Translations under genes and position numbers: made by a program
Shown: piece after piece, positions 59,656 to 64,000 of the stretch
How positions within the stretch are numbered: the first letter of the stretch is position 1
How the letters are laid out: each line of letters starts with the position of its first letter
DNA from: Topomyia yanbarensis
Taxonomy: Eukaryota > Arthropoda > Insecta > Diptera > Culicidae
Assembly (NCBI RefSeq): GCF_030247195.1
Contig: NC_080672.1
Location: forward strand, 348,624,413-348,688,412
Reading direction: 5' to 3'
DNA: 64,000 nt
The notes under the pieces: generated by a model
The model's database searches: none
What the model saw: the letters and a program-made list of their open reading frames with translations, nothing else
Told to the model about the DNA's origin: nothing

Positions 59656-60299
59656 TGTTATAAGAATTGCAAATACTAGTCTTAACTCTAGGTAAAAACT
59701 ACGGAAGATAGTTTTTCGGCCGTTGACTTTTTCCAAAAAAAACGCGTCGTCGGGAAAATACTGCACCGGGCACAGCCGCCAGTTTGCGACAAAATCGCTT
59801 GAAAAATATTATTTTTTGTGCTTCATAACTAGTATCCTAAATCCTATTTTCCAAGATCTCGGGTCACCTCTTGATTGCCACAAGACCAATTCCCCTCCGA
59901 AATGTTCACCTAACTGAGGAATTTAAATTAGTTCAAATTTCAAATTAGTTTCAAGGTCAAAATCATTTCAAGCTTAATTTTTCACTGATTTCCAAGAAAT
60001 GAGGTTAGTACCTATATGTCACGTATTGTATAAATATCATTTCGAAATCGAAATTTCAGAAACACCAACCCTCCCGAATATTTTGTTTAATACGCCCCTA
60101 CTAGTCGCGTTCTAAGTAAGCGGTGAACTAATAGGAGAGATGGCCCAATAGTGGGTGAACTAGAAAACGTCAGTCATCGTTATGTTTGATGAATTTCCAA
60201 TGAGATTAGTGCAAATATAAAGACAAATCGAGCTGGATCAGAAATTAAGAAGGAATTTAAAGTGGGTTACTGATAAACAGTAAATAACCCCGGGATTCT
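59656..60299. other. unassigned
   Basis: AT-rich; no domain read. The last 17 bases (60283-60299) are the left target duplication of the RTE insertion. Confidence 0.4.
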
Positions 60300-61663
60300 C
60301 CGGAATACATGCACCGAATAATCGAAAGAATCTGGGATAGGGAACAGCTACCAGAGGAGTGGAAGGAAGGGGTCATCACCCCTATATGCAGGAAAGGCGA
60401 CAAATTGGACTGTGAAAATTACAGAGCGATCACAGTGACAAATGCCGCTTTCAAAGTGCTGTCCCAGATTATGTTCCGGCGCCTATCACCGCTGGTAAAT
60501 GGATTTGTCGGGAGTTATTAGGCAGGTTTCATCAACGGCAGATCAACAAACGATCAAATCTTTACTATACGGCAAATCCTCCAAAAATTCCGTGAATACC
60601 AGGTCCCGACACATCACTTGTTCATCGACTTTAAAGCCGCATATGACACGGTGGACCGTGTAGAGCTATGGAAAATGATGGACGAGAATAGCTTCCCTGG
60701 GAAGCTGACAAGATTGATTAAGGCTACGATGGATGGTGTAAGGTATTGTGTCAAAATTTCGGGCGGCCTTTTGGGTCCGTTTGAAACACGCAGGGGACTA
60801 AGACAAGGCGATGGGTTGTCCTGCCTGCTGTTCAATATAGCGCTGGAAGGTGTAATGCGAAGAGCGGGATCCAAAATGCGGGGCACGATTTTCACGAGGA
60901 TCGGACAGTTCGTGTGATTCGCTGACGTGGACATCATCGGTAGCAGATCTATATACCCGACTGAAGCACGAAGCAGCACGAGATGGACTGAAGATAAATG
61001 TGTGCTTGGGCAGTAGTATTACGATCGACGGCGACGAGTTCGAGGTGGTTGACGAGTTCATCTATCTAGGCTCATTGGTGACTGCGGACAATAACACCAG
61101 CAGGGAGATCAGAAGGCATATTATCTCTGGAAGTTGTGCTTACTATGGGCTCCACAAAACTTTGAGATCCAGGAAGCTTCACCACCGCACGAAATGCGCC
61201 ATGTAGAACACACTGATTAGACCGGTGCTTCTCTACGGGCACGAAACGAGGACAATGCTCGAGGAGGATCTGCAAGCACTCGAAGTCTTCGAAAGAAGGG
61301 TGCTGAGAGCGATCTTCGGTGGTGTGCATGAGGATGGCGTGTGGAGGAGAAGGATGAACCACAATCTTGCGCGACTCTATGGTGAGCCAAGTATCCGGAA
61401 AGAAACTCAAAATGGAAGTGATGGTGGGCGGGGCATGTTGTGAGGATGCCGGACAACAACCCCACCAAGTTGGTTTTCACCTTCAACCCGTCAGACGGAG
61501 AGGAGCGCAGCGTTCTCAGTGGCTGGACCAAGTGGAGCAGAACCTATCGAGTATCGGGCACCTGAGAAGTTGGAGACAAGAGGCAACTGACCGAGTGACG
61601 TGGCGGAATATTGTGGAACAGATTAAATCATGTTAATATGATGTACAATCAGTAAATAATAAT
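60300..61663 (+). mobile_element. RTE-clade LINE, 5' truncated, with 17-bp target duplication
   Basis: The element ends in short AATA(AT) repeats typical of RTE 3' ends. AATAACCCCGGGATTCT at 60283-60299 is repeated at 61664-61680 with one mismatch, giving exact borders. It contains only the polymerase part of ORF2 and lacks the endonuclease. Related to the JAM1-type RTE elements of mosquitoes. Confidence 0.85.
60309..61636 (+). pseudogene. RTE reverse transcriptase, inactivated
   Basis: Reads PEEWKEGVITPICRKGDKLD, CENYRAITVTNAAFKVLSQI, a TAG at 60519 in place of the usual Gln of YQAGF, then INGRSTNDQIFTIRQILQKF, FIDFKAAYDTVDR (first catalytic Asp), GLRQGDGLSCLLFNI, a TGA at 60915, and FADVDIIG where the catalytic FADD should be. 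The thumb region follows with FEVVDEFIYLGS, LLYGHETRTM and FERRVLRAIFGG. Frameshifts near 60945 and 61400 and further stops confirm it is dead. Confidence 0.85.
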
Positions 61664-61680
61664 AATAACCCCTGGATTCT

Positions 61681-63470
61681 GAGAATAAGTTGAAAACTGA
61701 GACTACAGATTACAGACGTTCATTTATTGATTTTATTTTTTTTTCTTTGCAATTTTTACCAGCCATAAATCAAATTTTCGGATTAAAAAAAGTTGTTTTC
61801 ACAAATTTGCAACACCAACCTGTAGGGTCTAGAGTATTTTTTTTCAAAATCGAGCTGTATTTTTATAACTTCACCAATCTAACACTTTTCACTGTATCTC
61901 AATGAAAAGTAATAAGAATAGTTGTCAGACTCCCAAAAAGTAGATTTCATAAGTTTGCAACATTTCTCACTTCATATTCCTGCGTTATGAACGAAACGAA
62001 AAGTTGGCAATATAGTTGCCTCCGCCTTCAAAAGGGTTAAGACTCCATTTTTTTACCAAATTAATTTGTTTTCCGGTTGAGCTGTCAAAATTGTCAATGG
62101 CATTAAAAAATTGATCCTTTTCTTGCAATCCAGGACGCCAAGTAAAACAAAACATATCGGCTTTGCGCATTTAATATCTCCCAAATGAAGGAATATATTT
62201 TAGCCGAAAAAATTGACATATTTATCTACAAAATAAAAAAAGTTTTAGCCTTTAATTTTGAAACTCTTTTTACTGAACCACGTGCAAAGATTCAGTATGA
62301 TTTCGACCGTTTATTTGATAATTCCCCCTAAATTGAACAGCTGAACGGATTAAAACGGGTCTCCAACTACACGGGTCCCAACGATGGACGCATGTTGAGC
62401 GGACGTCGTCGTCCAACGTTGGTCTATTGGACGATTTTGAAAGCAATCGTGCTTGCGGGAAAATCACACTCAAAAGTGTAATGGTAAGCAACAATTTGAA
62501 TCGGTTGAACTGGGAATCCGAATGGTAACGCTGTGTAACGCTTAACTTTTGTCAATGTAATCACTGCTATTTTATAGCCTACATCTTGGCGTCAGAATCG
62601 TCCCATAACTTCAGCTTCAACTCAACTTTTGCCGCCTACTTAAAAACAATATTTTACCATTCAAATTCCCTTTTATACGAGATTGTTTTTGAAGTTTTTT
62701 TTCTAAGGGCCTAGATTTTGTTTTATTTTGAGAATATAAATAAATATAAAAATTTTAAACTTATGGATACTTCATTACTCATTTGTACGGCGAACTAGGA
62801 AGCTAACATTTTTATTTTAAAAATTGATGAATAATTTATATTAGAAAATAAATTTGTCAGTTAATAATGAATCTGTATTGTTTGTTATATAATCCATTTT
62901 GTGTGCACCGATTTCAATGAAACTTACAGTGTTTATTAGTGCATATGTTTAAACTACATGGGCTAATATCAGCTTTCTACTTGAACGGTAAGTGCAGTCA
63001 AACGGGCTTTTTTCTACTTCAAAATTGAATAAATAGTTGAATAATTGAAATTTTACATAATTACATAATACTAATTGTTACTTACGTAGCAAAAGAACCG
63101 GTATGTGAACTGGTAGTGTCACCACGAGTCACATTTCCACTGACAGCGCGAAACGCTAACGGCAACGGTACACTGGGGGACAAATGTACCCCACGCCAAC
63201 TTTGACTCCTGCTTCTAGAAAGCCAAGGGCCTTCCTTCTCTTACTATGAATTCTAAATTTAATTATGGTTATGGTTCCAGGTCGGCAAATGCCGAGTTCT
63301 CGTTTTCACACGACTTCAAACATGGGTACATTTGTACCCCAATGCAACGTTCTAGGGCTAACCTGCTAAAATTGGTAGGAATGTTGAATACTGTTTTCTT
63401 TCGATTCGCTTTCAATACACTAAATAATTGTCGTATGGTTAGGGTTATAAAGCTGTTTTAACACTCGGAA
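61681..63470. other. 1.8-kb stretch, nothing firm
   Basis: No recognised domain. ACAAATGTACCCCACGCCAA (63180) and ACATTTGTACCCCAATGCAA (63329) are near-repeats, suggesting an unidentified element at 63100-63440. Small minus-strand frames at 61985-62170 and 62270-62494 are not supported. Confidence 0.35.
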
Positions 63471-63474
63471 TACC

Positions 63475-63900
63475 AAGGGGGTAAAAAGTTACGCGGACTA
63501 CCAAGGGGGTCTAAAAAAATGGGAACGCTTACTTTGACCGGTCATATCTCAGCCGTTACATAATCGATTTTAAATCTGTCTTCACCAATAGAAAGATATG
63601 TCTTTTGTAAATACGTCAAATTAAAAAAATAGAAGAATAGAGTTGTCTACCGTAAGTTACAGTAAAAAGAGTATAACAAAGTCAGTGAGAAAAAAAATGG
63701 GAACGCTTCTTTGACTTGTCATATCTTAGCTGTTTGCTCACCAATTTTAATTCTTTCTTCATCATTGGATAGGTAAATCTTTTATAAAAACAGTGAACAA
63801 AGAACGATGGACATTAAATTTGTATGTCTGAAGTAATTGTAAAAACAGTAATTGAGTGTCAGTACAGAAGAAATGAGTTTTTCTGTTCAAACAATCGTAT
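63475..63900 (+). repeat. repeat Y, copy without element Z
   Basis: Same family as 8546-8809 plus 11180-11262, here uninterrupted across AAGTAATTGTAAAAACAG (63831-63848). Two direct sub-blocks, each starting TGGGAACGCTT then TTTGAC and TCATATCT(C/T)AGC, occur at about 63520 and 63698. Non-coding. Confidence 0.75.
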
Positions 63901-64000
63901 CACGACCGTTTGTCAACTAATTTCAATTTTCCTTACACCAATGCAATCCTTAGAACTTCTAGACTTGTAATATATGCAATAAATAGTAGATTTTCAAAAA
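63901..64000. other. window end, nothing recognised
   Basis: AT-rich, no gene. Confidence 0.4.

Overview
This is eukaryotic, intron-bearing, AT-rich and very repeat-dense DNA. The gene and transposon content (CRAL-TRIO lipid-binding genes, a DD37E mariner of the ITmD37E type, LOA/I/RTE non-LTR retrotransposons, many TIR elements and a dispersed repeat starting AATCCACCTAG) points to a mosquito. A culicine such as Aedes is most likely, but that assignment rests on family recognition, not on a search.

Host genes. Only three genes look intact, all on the minus strand: gene 1 (6741-7815), gene 2 (28758-29823) and gene 3 (38106-39157). They are paralogous cytosolic CRAL-TRIO / alpha-tocopherol-transfer-like proteins of 339, 327 and 330 aa. 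All share one phase-0 intron (55, 82 and 59 bp) at the same codon and a last exon of exactly 84 codons, so they descend from tandem duplication and were later pushed apart by about 21 kb and 8 kb of mobile DNA. Genes 1 and 3 have recognisable TATA plus TCAGT initiator promoters; gene 2 does not.

Layout. 0-6.2 kb: 3' tail of an I-clade LINE, then a three-level nest of TIR elements. 6.7-7.9 kb: gene 1. 8.3-11.3 kb: a 2.37-kb transposon (element Z) with long TIRs, an AATT target duplication and a broken transposase, itself hit by a TTAA foldback MITE; an unoccupied copy of its target site lies at 63.8 kb. 13-16 kb: dispersed repeat and another TA-flanked TIR element. 18.6-21.4 kb: a TIR composite holding a 9-bp minisatellite of about 60 copies. 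22.6-25.9 kb: a scrambled LOA-like LINE. 27.3-28 and 31.4-32.7 kb: two mariner copies around gene 2. 35-37 kb: dispersed repeats. 38-39.2 kb: gene 3. 40-43.4 kb: degenerate tandem repeats with a TAA-flanked TIR element. 46.7 kb: a near-perfect 230-bp palindrome. 47.9-51.4 kb: I-clade LINE with RNase H, interrupted by an ACCCG-rich element. 52.5-55.8 kb: full-length copy of a repeat whose short inverted derivative sits at 36.5 kb, carrying a LINE insertion. 56-57 kb: an unidentified decayed reading frame. 58.7-59.65 kb: solo LTR with a 5-bp target duplication. 60.3-61.7 kb: RTE-clade LINE fragment with a 17-bp target duplication. 63.5-64 kb: dispersed repeat.

The most interesting part is element Z: a DNA transposon with a recognisable but unusual transposase domain, precisely bounded by comparison with an empty site inside the same window. 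Most other coding traces are broken transposon genes.
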